A stretch of 63,735 nucleotides of DNA, from NCBI GenBank assembly GCA_025353725.1, contig JANXOF010000072.1, positions 1 through 63,735 of the forward strand. Direction: 5' to 3'. Each line of letters starts with the position of its first letter. The first letter of the stretch is position 1. The notes under the pieces are model-generated. The model saw only the letters and a program-made list of their open reading frames with translations. It was not told the origin of the DNA and made no database searches. The translations under genes and the position numbers were made by a program. Positions 20,868-29,938 of the stretch are shown one piece after another. This DNA is from Polyangiaceae bacterium. GTDB lineage: Bacteria; Myxococcota_A; Polyangia; Polyangiales; Polyangiaceae.

Positions 20868-21902
20868 TCACCGGGGCTTAGCGTCCGGTATCGCCGCGGC
20901 TACTTTCGTAACGGTGGGTGGCACCGGGCCCCCAAGGAGAAGCTCGCTCCCGGTCGTAAAGACTCGGTCGAACGTAATCGCGCCGTTTTCGCCTTGAAAG
21001 TCGAGCCACGCCGCGGCTCCTTTCAGGTTCGAGTCGGTGACCGTGTTGGGACCTTTGCCGGACCCGTAGATGGTGATGCCGTAGGTCGACTCGCTCGTGA
21101 CATGGTCGAACTCGAACGACTCCGAAGGCTGGATATGAATTCCGCAGTGCGATCCGGTGAACGTCGTGTACGACACCTTTACTTTCTTCGCCTCGTAGGC
21201 CGAAAGGAGATCGGCGCCACCTTTACCGTGGATCGTCGAGTCTTGAAGGTCGATCGTGCCGCCCTTTCCAATCCGAATCCCTTCACTCGCCTGCGCGTCG
21301 TAGTCGAGGCGGCTCGCGACGACTGTGCCCTCGACCTCCGCCTGCGAGGCCGCACCCGTGGTGACTTTTGCGGGCGTGGTGGCCATCACATTTGCCAGCG
21401 TCAGTTTGGAGTCTTTACTCACCACGAACGGCTTTAGCGTGTTGAGAAGCGATCCGTAGGCGTACGTCGACTCCAGCGCCCCCAGTGCTGTGGCGATTCC
21501 GACAGCGCCGTTTTCGAGATCGAGGCCCTCCAACTCCGCCACGCCGCCTGCGCTGACGACAACGCCGGCCCAGCGAGCGCTCGAGATCTTGGCGTGGTTG
21601 TCTTTCGCCTTCGCTCGAAGTGCACCCTGCACGTAAAGCGTCACGCCCTCGGCGCATGAAATTTTCGCGCCTGGCTCAATCGTCACGACACCGTCTTTCG
21701 CTATCGTCACGGCGCTCGTCAGCACCGTACCGTCCGTCCACACGTCGGCGCCGTGGATTTCGCCCGATCGCGCCTTTGGGTTCGCCGCTTGAACGACGAC
21801 GTCCCCCACGGCAGGCAGCGGGGGGCCCTCTTTCGACGACGCGCACGCCGAGAGCGAAACGAGTGCCGCACTAAGCCGAAGGAAGTCTCGTGGTGTCCTC
21901 AT
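20868..21902 (-). CDS. right-handed beta-helix lipoprotein
   Basis: A 344-residue lipoprotein with signal peptide and lipobox (LVSLSAC, C20). The mature chain has repeated short turns (VTIEPGAKISCAEGV, GTIDLQDSTIHGKGG, SFEFDHVTSESTYGITIY) that fit the parallel beta-helix of pectate-lyase-like proteins. No catalytic residues can be assigned. Expected at the cell envelope or surface. Convergent with the thioredoxin-like gene. Confidence 0.78.
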   Translation of the reverse strand: MRTPRDFLRLSAALVSLSACASSKEGPPLPAVGDVVVQAANPKARSGEIHGADVWTDGTVLTSAVTIAKDGVVTIEPGAKISCAEGVTLYVQGALRAKAKDNHAKISSARWAGVVVSAGGVAELEGLDLENGAVGIATALGALESTYAYGSLLNTLKPFVVSKDSKLTLANVMATTPAKVTTGAASQAEVEGTVVASRLDYDAQASEGIRIGKGGTIDLQDSTIHGKGGADLLSAYEAKKVKVSYTTFTGSHCGIHIQPSESFEFDHVTSESTYGITIYGSGKGPNTVTDSNLKGAAAWLDFQGENGAITFDRVFTTGSELLLGGPVPPTVTKVAAAIPDAKPR

Positions 21903-22061
21903 CTCTCAAGCAAACCTGTCCCGCGTGGGGTGTGTCAATGCCGTGGATTCGCTAAAGGCACGCCCTGATTGACGTACATCGACCACGATAGAGGTCGTGC
22001 GGTCGAATAAAGTTGCTGGCGCTCGGCGACTGTAGGCCTTCTCCGTGCGGAGGTTTCATCC

Positions 22062-23093
22062 GTGCCTAACGCCTACATTTCGGGTACCGGCTTCTACGTC
22101 CCACCGCGTGTCGTCACCAACGACGACCTGCGTACGCAGTACGGGATCGACACAACGCACGAGTGGATCGTGCAGCGTACGGGCATCGAGGAGCGCCGGT
22201 TCGCCGACGAGGGTGTGGGCCCGGCCGATCTGGGGGCATTGGCCGCTGAGAAAGCCATCGCCAACGCCGGGATCGACAAAACCGACCTCGACATGATCAT
22301 CTTCGCGACACTTTCGCCGGAGCACTGCTTCCCGGGTTCGGGCGTTTACATGCAGCGGAAACTTGGTCTCTGCGAGGGAACCAACGCGAAATTCGTCCCG
22401 GCCCTCGACGTGCGAAACCAGTGCAGCGGATTCCTTTACGCACTCGCTACGGCCTCTTCGATGGTCAAGGCGGGTGCGCTAAAGCACGTCCTGGTCGTCG
22501 GCGCCGAAGTGCACTCGGCGGCACTCGACCTTTCTACGCGAGGCCGCAACATCGCGTCGCTCTTCGGCGACGGCGCCGGGGCGGTCGTTGTGAGCGCCAC
22601 CGAGGAGGACCGCGGCGTACGCCACTGGAAGCTCGGCGCGGATGGCCGTTTCGCAGACGTGCTTGCACAGCGCGTCTGGGACACGCGCAAAAGGCCTTTT
22701 ATCCCGGTCGATGCGGCTGGCATCGGCCACGTCGAGCCCGAGATGATGTGGGCTCAGATGGAAGGAAAGCTCGTTTTCAAAAACGCCGTCGAGCGAATGA
22801 TGACCGTCCTGATGGAGGCCTGCATCGCGAACAACATTACCGGCGCCGACATCGATCTGTTCTGCTTTCACCAGGCCAATCTTCGCATCAACCAATACAT
22901 CCAAAACGCCTTGGGCATCCCCGACGAAAAGATCGTTCACAACATCCAGCGCTACGGGAACACGACAGCCGCGACGATCCCGATCCTCCTTGCGGAGGCC
23001 GTCGAAAGCGGAAAGTTGAAGCGAGGTATGAAGGTCGCGTGCTGCGCCTTCGGCTCCGGGTTCACATGGGGCGCCGCCGTCATCGACTGGTGA
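22062..23093 (+). CDS. fabH: 3-oxoacyl-ACP synthase III (KAS III)
   Basis: A 343-residue condensing enzyme that starts fatty acid chains from acyl-CoA and malonyl-ACP. The full catalytic triad is seen: C121 in RNQCSGFLYA, H270 in CFHQANLR and N300 in RYGNTTAATIP. GTG 22062 has GGAGG upstream. It stands alone, away from other fab genes, so it could be a KAS III-like enzyme serving a special primer or secondary metabolism rather than the housekeeping copy. Confidence 0.9.
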   Translation: MPNAYISGTGFYVPPRVVTNDDLRTQYGIDTTHEWIVQRTGIEERRFADEGVGPADLGALAAEKAIANAGIDKTDLDMIIFATLSPEHCFPGSGVYMQRKLGLCEGTNAKFVPALDVRNQCSGFLYALATASSMVKAGALKHVLVVGAEVHSAALDLSTRGRNIASLFGDGAGAVVVSATEEDRGVRHWKLGADGRFADVLAQRVWDTRKRPFIPVDAAGIGHVEPEMMWAQMEGKLVFKNAVERMMTVLMEACIANNITGADIDLFCFHQANLRINQYIQNALGIPDEKIVHNIQRYGNTTAATIPILLAEAVESGKLKRGMKVACCAFGSGFTWGAAVIDW

Positions 23094-23102
23094 ATCGCGA
23101 GC

Positions 23103-23867
23103 CTAATCGGACCCGCAAAAGAGCGAGACGATGCGCTCGTAGTAGGGTCCGATGGCCGTCCCGTCGTGGAAGCACGAGAGCGTGCCTGCGTCGGCGTTCT
23201 TGTAGCCCTCGCACTCGTTGAGACTTGCGCGTTCGTAGTCCAAGCAGAGTCCGACTTTGCTCGCGGCTTTCTGACACTCCGTGAACTGGTCGTACGAGCC
23301 GCCGGCGCCAAAACAGTACGAACAAGAAGCACGTCCACATTGCACGGCTTCGCTAAAGGCCTGACCACACCGTTGCGGCTGGGGAAGCGACGCTTGCGCG
23401 AGCGCTATGCAGCCACCGATGTTCGTTGTGTAGAAGCTCACGTCGCCGCGGTCCCACTGAATCGGACCGGACTTGTCCGTCGGCTCGGCGCATGCTCCGC
23501 ATTCCGGATTGTCGGTCTTGAACTTTGCGCATGTGCCATCGGATTCCGTCTGGGACGGCTTTGCGAGACATGCCGCGACGTAGCTTTTGACGAGTGCCGG
23601 CGTGCATACCGCGCGTTTGACAGGCGCCTTCCAAACCGTAGAAAGCGCGCCGGGGAGCTTGGGTGCGCATGCTCCAAGTCCAGATTCGAGCGAGCCGTCG
23701 ACCGGATCCGGGATCTTCCCGAACCCACCTCCGCCGTCGGCCTCTGCGTCGGGCTTCGGTGGCTCACCAGGGAACTCGCTGCTCGAAGAGGAACTGCACG
23801 CGATGGCGATGGCAGCACCTGCGAGGAGAGACGCTACCGCGAAGGACGAAAGAGCAAAAGGCTTCAT
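23103..23867 (-). CDS. Cys-rich lipoprotein, unknown function
   Basis: A 254-residue lipoprotein: signal peptide with lipobox at AIAIAC, then a Ser-run linker, an Asp/Ala/Gly-rich linker, and a domain with many cysteines (CGACAEP, CGRASCSYCFG, CLDYERASLNEC) that probably form disulfides. ATG 23867 chosen for the signal peptide. The layout is typical of myxobacterial surface lipoproteins. No family recognised. Confidence 0.78.
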   Translation of the reverse strand: MKPFALSSFAVASLLAGAAIAIACSSSSSSEFPGEPPKPDAEADGGGGFGKIPDPVDGSLESGLGACAPKLPGALSTVWKAPVKRAVCTPALVKSYVAACLAKPSQTESDGTCAKFKTDNPECGACAEPTDKSGPIQWDRGDVSFYTTNIGGCIALAQASLPQPQRCGQAFSEAVQCGRASCSYCFGAGGSYDQFTECQKAASKVGLCLDYERASLNECEGYKNADAGTLSCFHDGTAIGPYYERIVSLFCGSD

Positions 23868-24200
23868 GAGAGTCCATCGTGCACGTTTAGAGCCATGTTC
23901 GTCTCCCCCGTTGTGGCGTGGAGTGTTGCTTTTTTGCTCTTGTTGCAAGGCGCGATAGGCGAACATGTGTCACGAAGAGGGATGTAGAATTACATTGTCT
24001 CTGCACGGCTCAATGCACGACTCCATGCGAAGGTCACGGGGCCGTGGTGCAGGGTTGGATCGGGCGGCGGTGCGACGTCGATCCAGAGCGCTGCCAGAAC
24101 CCCGCAGGAGGACACCACGCCCACATTCATAAACATCGCGAAGTTTCGAAAAAAGGGGAGCCGGCGCCGCTGGCCCTGTACGTGCACTATCCCTTGTCAC
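23868..24200. other. intergenic region without a clear gene
   Basis: Lies between the divergent starts of two lipoprotein genes. Somewhat AT-richer near 23,900-23,990. A 48-residue frame on the minus strand (23990-24136) starts with a hydrophobic stretch but has no other support. Expected to hold promoters for both neighbours; none could be assigned with confidence. Confidence 0.4.
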
Positions 24201-24260
24201 ACGACGGGCGAATCGGCAGGGACGCAAAGCGGCGTCGCTACTGTAATCGCCGTCCAACCA
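24201..24260 (+). promoter_or_regulatory. candidate GEMM-like (c-di-GMP-I type) riboswitch
   Basis: The core GGGACGCAAAGC at 24219-24230 matches the most conserved part of GEMM riboswitches. It is preceded by GGGCGAATC (compare the family's GGCAAACC) and followed by a CTAC segment and ATCGCCG. An outer helix can form between 24203-24212 and 24246-24254 with one bulge. It sits 27 bases upstream of the ATG of the repeat lipoprotein, with AGAGG between. GEMM elements bind c-di-GMP or cGAMP. The P2 stem is shorter than usual, so this is a candidate only. Confidence 0.45.
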
Positions 24261-24286
24261 ACTCGCGTGACAGAGGTATAGTGACT

Positions 24287-25849
24287 ATGAAAAAGCAGGT
24301 TCTTGCAGCAGCGGGCGTCGGCGCCCTCGTCAGTTGCCTTGGCGCCATCGTCGCTTGCGGAACCCCCGCGTCGGACGAGCAAACGGTCGAGGCCAAAATC
24401 GCGACCGCGAAGACAGCCCTCGTGTCGATTGACGCGCTCGACGCGAATGGCGCGGTCATCGCGCACGGAGTCGGCACGCTCATCGGGCAAAACACGGTCA
24501 TCACGGTCGCAACCCTCGCCAACGCGGCGAGTTGGCGCGTCACCTCCTCCGACGGCAAGCAGGTCGCCGTCGGTGACCGGACGCACGTCGCCGACGTCGT
24601 TGACTACATGAGCTCGAACAACGCTCACGTTCGCTACTCCGCCGTCGCCACGATGAGGCTCTCGGCAGGTGGCATTCATCTCGACAGGTATGCGACGGTC
24701 GACATGAGCAAGGTCGCAGCGGGAACTGAAGCGCTACGACTTGGCTTTGTCGATGGCAAGCCGTCGAGCATCGCGTCGGTGGTCTCAAGGTTCAAAGGCT
24801 CACCCAAGACGATCGCGTCGAAGATCGCGGAGGGCGCGGCGTGGGAGCCGGGCTCACCAACGGTCGATGCTCGGACCGGCAAAATCGTTGCCATGGCGCT
24901 TGGTGTCGGCTCGGACACTCGAATGCTGCACTCTGCAGCCATTGGGTCGGCGTCGAAGTTCCTTTCAGGAACGGTTGCCTGCCTAGCCAACAATAATAGC
25001 CTGAGCACGCGCACCTACACGGCTCCCCCGCCGAAGCCCGGCTGCGACGCGGGCACCCCCGGCTCGAGCAGCGGCAACAACCCGGGCTCAAGCAGCGGGA
25101 GCAACCCGGGCTCAAGCAGCGGCAACACGCCCGGCTCAAGCAGTGGCGATAACCCGGGCTCAAGCAGCGGGAGCAACCCGGGCTCAAGCAGCGGGAGCAA
25201 CCCGGGCTCAAGCAGCGGCGACAACCCCAGTGGTTCGAGCAGTGGCTCAACCCCCGGGGGCAACACGCCCGGTGAAGAGTGCGAAGGCAGCCCTCCCGGC
25301 GGCACCCCCGGCTCGTCGAGCGGCAGCGACGGGACACCAGGCACGTCCTCGAGCAGCTCGGGGAATCCAGGCTCGTCGAGTGGCACTTCCGGTACGCCAG
25401 GGTCCTCGAGCGGCAGCGAAGGTACGCCCGGCACCTCCTCGAGCAGCTCCGGTAACCCAGGCTCGTCGAGTGGCACTTCCGGTACCCCAGGGTCGTCAAG
25501 CGGCACTTCCGGTACCCCAGGGTCCTCGAGCGGCAGCGAAGGTACGCCTGGAACGACGTCCGGCGGGCCGGGCACAACGTCTGGCGGGCCGGGCACAACG
25601 TCTGGCGGACCGGGCACAACGTCCGGCGGACCGGGAACGACATCCGGTGGACCGGGAAGCAGCTCAGGCGGGCCACCCGATGTGGAGGTTTGCGAAGGTC
25701 CGAACGACAACGCTGAAGTTTGCCCGCCCGAACCGGTCAACTGCAAGGGCTCAAAGTGCGGCGGCGGAGCACCGGATAAGACGATCGATTACGGCAATTG
25801 CACCTGCGCCTCGAAGCTCCGAACAGGAGCGCTCCCCGACCTCCACTGA
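24287..25849 (+). CDS. repeat-tailed lipoprotein (Pro-Gly-Ser-rich)
   Basis: A 520-residue lipoprotein: signal and lipobox (LGAIVAC, C24). Residues about 35-245 form a domain with GVGTLIGQNTVITVATLA, reminiscent of the first beta-barrel of trypsin-like proteases, although the usual catalytic His and Ser are not seen. Residues about 256-465 are Pro-Gly-Ser-Ser-Ser-Gly and Pro-Gly-Thr repeats. A short Cys-containing C-terminus (CKGSKCGGG, CTCASKL) closes the protein. The tail probably spans or decorates the cell surface. A possible riboswitch precedes the gene and a perfect hairpin follows it. Confidence 0.82.
   Translation: MKKQVLAAAGVGALVSCLGAIVACGTPASDEQTVEAKIATAKTALVSIDALDANGAVIAHGVGTLIGQNTVITVATLANAASWRVTSSDGKQVAVGDRTHVADVVDYMSSNNAHVRYSAVATMRLSAGGIHLDRYATVDMSKVAAGTEALRLGFVDGKPSSIASVVSRFKGSPKTIASKIAEGAAWEPGSPTVDARTGKIVAMALGVGSDTRMLHSAAIGSASKFLSGTVACLANNNSLSTRTYTAPPPKPGCDAGTPGSSSGNNPGSSSGSNPGSSSGNTPGSSSGDNPGSSSGSNPGSSSGSNPGSSSGDNPSGSSSGSTPGGNTPGEECEGSPPGGTPGSSSGSDGTPGTSSSSSGNPGSSSGTSGTPGSSSGSEGTPGTSSSSSGNPGSSSGTSGTPGSSSGTSGTPGSSSGSEGTPGTTSGGPGTTSGGPGTTSGGPGTTSGGPGTTSGGPGSSSGGPPDVEVCEGPNDNAEVCPPEPVNCKGSKCGGGAPDKTIDYGNCTCASKLRTGALPDLH
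25052..25674. repeat. coding repeat array, PGSSSG / GGPGTTS units
   Basis: Imperfect 24-base units (coding GSNPGSSS) at 25052-25240, then longer mixed units of about 60-90 bases, then 18-base units coding GGPGTT at about 25550-25650. Several units are identical at DNA level, so recombination or slippage could change tail length in frame. Confidence 0.85.
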
Positions 25850-25868
25850 ACGAGGAGGTAACCTCGAC

Positions 25869-25900
25869 GTAGACGCGTGACACGAAAGTCACGCGTCTAC
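25869..25900. terminator. perfect 13-bp inverted repeat between convergent genes
   Basis: Arms 25869-25881 and 25888-25900 are perfectly complementary, with a 6-base loop. It follows the repeat lipoprotein by 20 bases and faces the convergent gene ending at 25978. The T tract is weak (TCTACT), but the stem is strong, so a bidirectional terminator is likely. Confidence 0.75.
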
Positions 25901-25977
25901 TCTACTGCTCAATGCCGCTCGACGCGCTCGGGCGGCGTTTTGCGTTGGTCTCCGCCACGACACGAATGTCGCGATGC

Positions 25978-26823
25978 CTAATGCCTAACGTCGGCACAAC
26001 AGCGAAACCCGATGTCGTTAGCGGTCGCATGACGAGGTAAACTAAAGACAGTGTCGCATCCCGAACGGAGCGACTGACCGAACGCCGCACCTTTGAACTT
26101 CACGTCATCGTTCCGCGGCCCGGCCTCACTCGGCTTCTCGAGCAAGTCGTTCCACTCATGAACATTCCCGACCATCTCATAGAGGCCTGGGTAGCCCCCC
26201 TCACAGTCGGACGGAGTGCCAACACTGCGCGTCGATCCGAGCGCGCCACCATCCGCCTCAACCACGCACCGACCCTTTACGAACTCGTTCCCGTACGGAT
26301 ATTTTCGGGTGCCGTTGGCGCTGCACGCCGTCGCCCATTCCTCTGCACCTGAATCAACGTCCCGACGCGCGCCACAAAGTCGTTTCGCATTGTTTTCGCA
26401 AAACGCAAGCGCGTCACAAAAATCAATACCCACGACCGCCTTGCTCGAGCCACCAGGGAGAACCTGGCTCGGCTCAGGATTGTAATCGACATTCCAAGCG
26501 CAGCGGGGATCTCTATTCGTAAATCTTGAAGCGCGCACGAATGCCAAAAATTCGTCGTAGGCTGCCACGCTTACTTCGTAATTATCAATACAAAAGAGCC
26601 CCAAAACATTCGTCATCATGGGTAGACACGGCCCCACGGACGAGTCCATGAGCGTAGGCGGACCCCCGGCGTCAGCCATCAGAGCAAGATCTCCGGGTGC
26701 TTCGGAAAACGAGGTGCACGCGTGACCGGCAACAAGCGCGAGAGTGCCCGCGAGCGTCGAAAAACCTGCCAGCACCCGTCGACGCACCTCGCAAGCGTAG
26801 CGAAGCCGACGAGGACAGTCCAA
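25978..26823 (-). CDS. formylglycine-generating-enzyme-like (SUMF1-type) lipoprotein
   Basis: A 281-residue protein with a basic N-terminus, hydrophobic segment and probable lipobox (LVAGHAC). The rest resembles the SUMF1/FGE sulfatase-modifying fold: FCIDNYEVSVAAYDEFL near the start, ATACSANGTRKYPYGN and YPGLYEMVGNVHEW in the core, and DIGFRCCADV at the end. In myxobacteria many such proteins are non-catalytic surface or binding lipoproteins, and no sulfatase is nearby. The start could instead be GTG 26787, just before VRRRVLAGF. Divergent from mscL. Confidence 0.82.
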   Translation of the reverse strand: MDCPRRLRYACEVRRRVLAGFSTLAGTLALVAGHACTSFSEAPGDLALMADAGGPPTLMDSSVGPCLPMMTNVLGLFCIDNYEVSVAAYDEFLAFVRASRFTNRDPRCAWNVDYNPEPSQVLPGGSSKAVVGIDFCDALAFCENNAKRLCGARRDVDSGAEEWATACSANGTRKYPYGNEFVKGRCVVEADGGALGSTRSVGTPSDCEGGYPGLYEMVGNVHEWNDLLEKPSEAGPRNDDVKFKGAAFGQSLRSGCDTVFSLPRHATANDIGFRCCADVRH

Positions 26824-26876
26824 GAACGAAGGCGACGCGAGGTGACATTCGTCGATTTCTGTGCGACTCGGCTTCT

Positions 26877-27224
26877 ATGAAGAAACAGGTCAAGGACTTT
26901 GTCGAATTCGTTCGCGAGCAAGGGATCATCGGCCTTGCCATCGGCTTAGTCCTTGGTGTCGCCGTGAAAAATGTGGTCGACCAACTCGTCGCGAGCTTCG
27001 TCGATCCGTTCATCGGAATGATCGTCGGTGACCGAACCGGTCTCGAAGAGGCGAAATACACGCTCACCATCGGAAACCGCTCAGGCGACTTTGCGTGGGG
27101 CAAGTTTGTCAGCGTGTCGATCCAATTTCTCGCCGTATGCCTTGTTGTCTACGTCGCCGTTCGCTTCTTGAAAGTGAATCGCGACAACGTCAAAGAGATG
27201 AGCAAAGAGCGAGCAAAAAGCTAA
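26877..27224 (+). CDS. mscL: large-conductance mechanosensitive channel
   Basis: A 115-residue inner-membrane channel that opens under osmotic downshock. Pore helix TM1 carries the small-residue pattern IGLAIGLVLGVAVKNVVDQL, followed by VDPFIGMIVG; TM2 is VSIQFLAVCLVVYVAVRFL. The C-terminal bundle is short compared with E. coli MscL (about 136 residues). ATG 26877 is the natural start (MKKQVKDFVEFV). Confidence 0.88.
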   Translation: MKKQVKDFVEFVREQGIIGLAIGLVLGVAVKNVVDQLVASFVDPFIGMIVGDRTGLEEAKYTLTIGNRSGDFAWGKFVSVSIQFLAVCLVVYVAVRFLKVNRDNVKEMSKERAKS

Positions 27225-27233
27225 CGGGGGGGC

Positions 27234-28865
27234 TCAGCCACTCGCGGTGTCGCGAAGCGCTTTTCGAACTTCTTTCGCGACGCGTTCGCCCGATTGAACC
27301 GCTCCGTTCATAAATCCTTGGTAGTCGAGACTCGTGTGCTCACCGGCAAAGTGCACGTTTCCTTCGATGACGAGCTCGGAGCCCACGAACGTCGTCCAAT
27401 TGCCGGGGGCGAAGCACGCGTAACTTCCCTCGAAGTGGGTCGCCGTCGCCCAGCTCATGCGCGTGGCCACCCCGGTAAACGCCGCTTGAGTCCCAGGAAA
27501 GACCTTGTCGAGTTGACGCACGAACTCCTCGGCGCGCGCACTCAGGCCTCCTGAACCGACGGAAAGGCCACGCTTTCCTCCCGTAAACGACGTCATGACG
27601 CCGCCCGCGGTCGCGAACCCGCGCGAGGTGTCCCACGACTCGTTGTAGGCGGCGTCCGTGAACGACGTGCCCGTCGCGCCTTCGGTCTGCCAGGGACGCG
27701 AGTTCGTAGCGACCATTAGCTTCGTGTTTGTGCCGTACGGCATCGAAGCGATGGAGAGCTTCTTCTCAGGCGTAAGTGACAAGGAGGAAAGCTCGCACTT
27801 GCGAAGTTGAGTGAACGGCAACGCGAGGACAAGCTTGTCGGCGAGGACGTGGACCGTGCGACCTCGGTGGTCGAATACGACGTCGAGCGTTCCGTCGGCG
27901 CGGGCGCGTACAGCCACAAGCGAATGCTCGAGCGTCACCTCTTGTGAAAGCCTCTCGGCCATGCGCGTGGCGACGGCGTCGTTGCCTTCTAGAATCGTAT
28001 ATTTTTCGTCGCTCTCGCCGAAAATTTGGAACGGCGGAGGCTTGCGCCCGATGAGATAAAGAAGATTGAGATAGCTCTGCTCCCCGATGTCACGACCATA
28101 TTCGCTCGTGTACGCCGTATCGAGAAGAGAACGCAGCGCGCCGCTCACGCCATGCTTGTCGAGCCAATCCGCGAGACTTAGGCGGTCGAGGAGCTGAGCG
28201 GTCGGTGTCGGGTGCTCGAACGTCGTAAACGTCGATCCCTGCGCCCGCCAGTCTCGCCTCAAGATTTTCGCGAGTGGCACGAAGTCTTCAAGGACTTGTT
28301 GTTCAGTGTAAACTGCACCGTTCAAAAAGTAGCGCTCGGGATCAAAGGCCGAAACTGCGCCCGCTTGGTCGAGGACGGTAAGGCCGAGCTCTCCCGCGAG
28401 CGTCCGAAGCTCCGTATGACCGGTATCGATAAGCTCGCCGCCCAGTTCCACCTTTGTCGGGAACCCGCGCCTTAGCGTGGACGTCCGACCTCCGACGCGC
28501 TTGCCCGCGTCGAATACGCTCGGCGCAAACCCGCGCTGCGAAAGCCTATAGGCCGCCGTGAGCCCCGCGAGCCCCGCCCCCACGACGACGACGCGAGCCG
28601 CCCTCACCTCGGAGCGGGCAACGCCGGAAACCGCCTCGGTCGAAGTCTCGCTCTCGGGCGTCGTTTCGCTCGCACACCCCACCCCGAGCGCGGTCATCGC
28701 CATCGCACCGGAGGTCACGCCGAGCGCCTGAAGCGCTTGTCGGCGCGAAAACGCAGACTCGGCACGCCGTTCAAGCGCTTCGCGAGCGCTCAGGCGTCGG
28801 TCAGACGCGTCCGCAGCAAGCCACAGCGTCTGACGGAGGCGTGCAAAAAGAGGAGACTTGGCCAT
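27234..28865 (-). CDS. Tat-exported FAD-dependent amine oxidase
   Basis: A 543-residue flavoprotein. The N-terminus carries a twin-arginine motif (FSRRQALQALG) and a lipobox-like GVGC. The dinucleotide fold begins at VVVVGAGLAGLTAAYRL, followed by GGRTSTLR, and the C-terminal FAD contact is VHFAGEHTSLDYQGFMNGAV, as in flavin monoamine oxidases. The substrate is unknown. Convergent with mscL, 9 bases apart. The first codons overlap the region upstream of the divergent patatin. Confidence 0.9.
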   Translation of the reverse strand: MAKSPLFARLRQTLWLAADASDRRLSAREALERRAESAFSRRQALQALGVTSGAMAMTALGVGCASETTPESETSTEAVSGVARSEVRAARVVVVGAGLAGLTAAYRLSQRGFAPSVFDAGKRVGGRTSTLRRGFPTKVELGGELIDTGHTELRTLAGELGLTVLDQAGAVSAFDPERYFLNGAVYTEQQVLEDFVPLAKILRRDWRAQGSTFTTFEHPTPTAQLLDRLSLADWLDKHGVSGALRSLLDTAYTSEYGRDIGEQSYLNLLYLIGRKPPPFQIFGESDEKYTILEGNDAVATRMAERLSQEVTLEHSLVAVRARADGTLDVVFDHRGRTVHVLADKLVLALPFTQLRKCELSSLSLTPEKKLSIASMPYGTNTKLMVATNSRPWQTEGATGTSFTDAAYNESWDTSRGFATAGGVMTSFTGGKRGLSVGSGGLSARAEEFVRQLDKVFPGTQAAFTGVATRMSWATATHFEGSYACFAPGNWTTFVGSELVIEGNVHFAGEHTSLDYQGFMNGAVQSGERVAKEVRKALRDTASG

Positions 28866-28932
28866 CGTCGTACAGGATGACAGAGCGCTCGGGCTTGTCT
28901 ACAACGCCGTGTCTGGGTGTATCACTAAGCGC

Positions 28933-29931
28933 ATGTGGAATCGCGAACACGCCGTGGGCGGTTTGGTCCTTGCGGGAGCCGTGGCCAAGGGTGCGTTCGA
29001 AGCGGGGGTCACTCGCGAGCTTGCAGAGCGCGGCTTCCGCTTCGACAGGTTCGTCGGCACGAGCGCGGGCGCGCTGAATGCGACCATCCTCGCGGCGGGG
29101 GCTGCCGCCGGAAAATCGCTCGAAGCGGCGCGGCTGCTCGAGGAACTTTGGCGGGAGAGCGGGAGCCTCTCGTCATTTTTGAGTCCGACGTTCGCGTTCG
29201 CGCGCGGCCTGTCTACGACGCAGACGCTTTCGAAACTCGTGCAGTCTGCACTTGCTAAGCTGGCCGAGACACCGCGAACCGAGGCGCCCATACGTACCTC
29301 GCTCCAGCTTATCACCACGAACCTGCGCGGCGCTCTCGACGCCGGTGAGCTCACACACGAGGACCGCTACGCCTTTAGCGAGCAGGACCTCCTCGACCCC
29401 GCCCAATGGCCAGCCCTTGCGGCCGTTGCCTCCGCGTCCGCGGCACTTCCCGGCTTGTTCGCACCGCCGGTGTTCGCCGACGGAGGCCAACGCGTCGACG
29501 GAGGAGCCGTGAACAATGCTCCTCTTTCGTGCGTGATGGATGACGAGCGAGAGATCAACCACATTGTTGTCGTCTCCGCAGAACTCCCGACCGTCCCACG
29601 CGAACCGCCGCTCGGCGGCACGCGCCTCTTGAGTCGTCTCATTCAAGTGCTTATCAACGAGCGCATCGGACGCGATCTCAAGGTCGCAAAAAAGCGTAAC
29701 GAGAGGCGAGCCGAACTCCTCACGACCCTAAGGGAAAGCGGCGTGAACGAAGAAGGCGCACGCGCGCTCGCGGACAAGTTTGGATTCCGGCAACTCGACG
29801 TTCTTCCCATCCGCCCGCAAGAAGCACTCGAAGGCGGCGCATTTGGGGGCTTTGTGTGGAAGCCGTATCGTATGGCGCAGCTCGCGGCCGGGAGGAAAGC
29901 CGCGAGTCGTGAACTCGAGCGCCAAGCCTAA
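28933..29931 (+). CDS. patatin-like phospholipase
   Basis: A 332-residue serine lipase. The oxyanion loop region is LAGAVAKGAFEAGV, the nucleophile elbow is GTSAG (Ser44), and the catalytic Asp is in the DGGAV motif of the dyad. ATG 28933 is chosen because the family starts just after; TTG 28858 is an alternative with AGGAG close by. No signal peptide, so cytosolic or exported by another route. It would hydrolyse phospholipid or acyl-ester substrates. Confidence 0.88.
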   Translation: MWNREHAVGGLVLAGAVAKGAFEAGVTRELAERGFRFDRFVGTSAGALNATILAAGAAAGKSLEAARLLEELWRESGSLSSFLSPTFAFARGLSTTQTLSKLVQSALAKLAETPRTEAPIRTSLQLITTNLRGALDAGELTHEDRYAFSEQDLLDPAQWPALAAVASASAALPGLFAPPVFADGGQRVDGGAVNNAPLSCVMDDEREINHIVVVSAELPTVPREPPLGGTRLLSRLIQVLINERIGRDLKVAKKRNERRAELLTTLRESGVNEEGARALADKFGFRQLDVLPIRPQEALEGGAFGGFVWKPYRMAQLAAGRKAASRELERQA

Positions 29932-29938
29932 GCCGTAG

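Noticed and set aside
23990-24187. Small minus-strand frame with a hydrophobic stretch
   Set aside because: No ribosome site, no homologue recognised, and it lies in a leader region; kept only as a remark in the intergenic entry.
25015-25746. Minus-strand frame of Leu/Pro/Gly repeats
   Set aside because: It is the complement of the Pro-Gly-Ser repeat tail of the lipoprotein; repeats leave all frames open.
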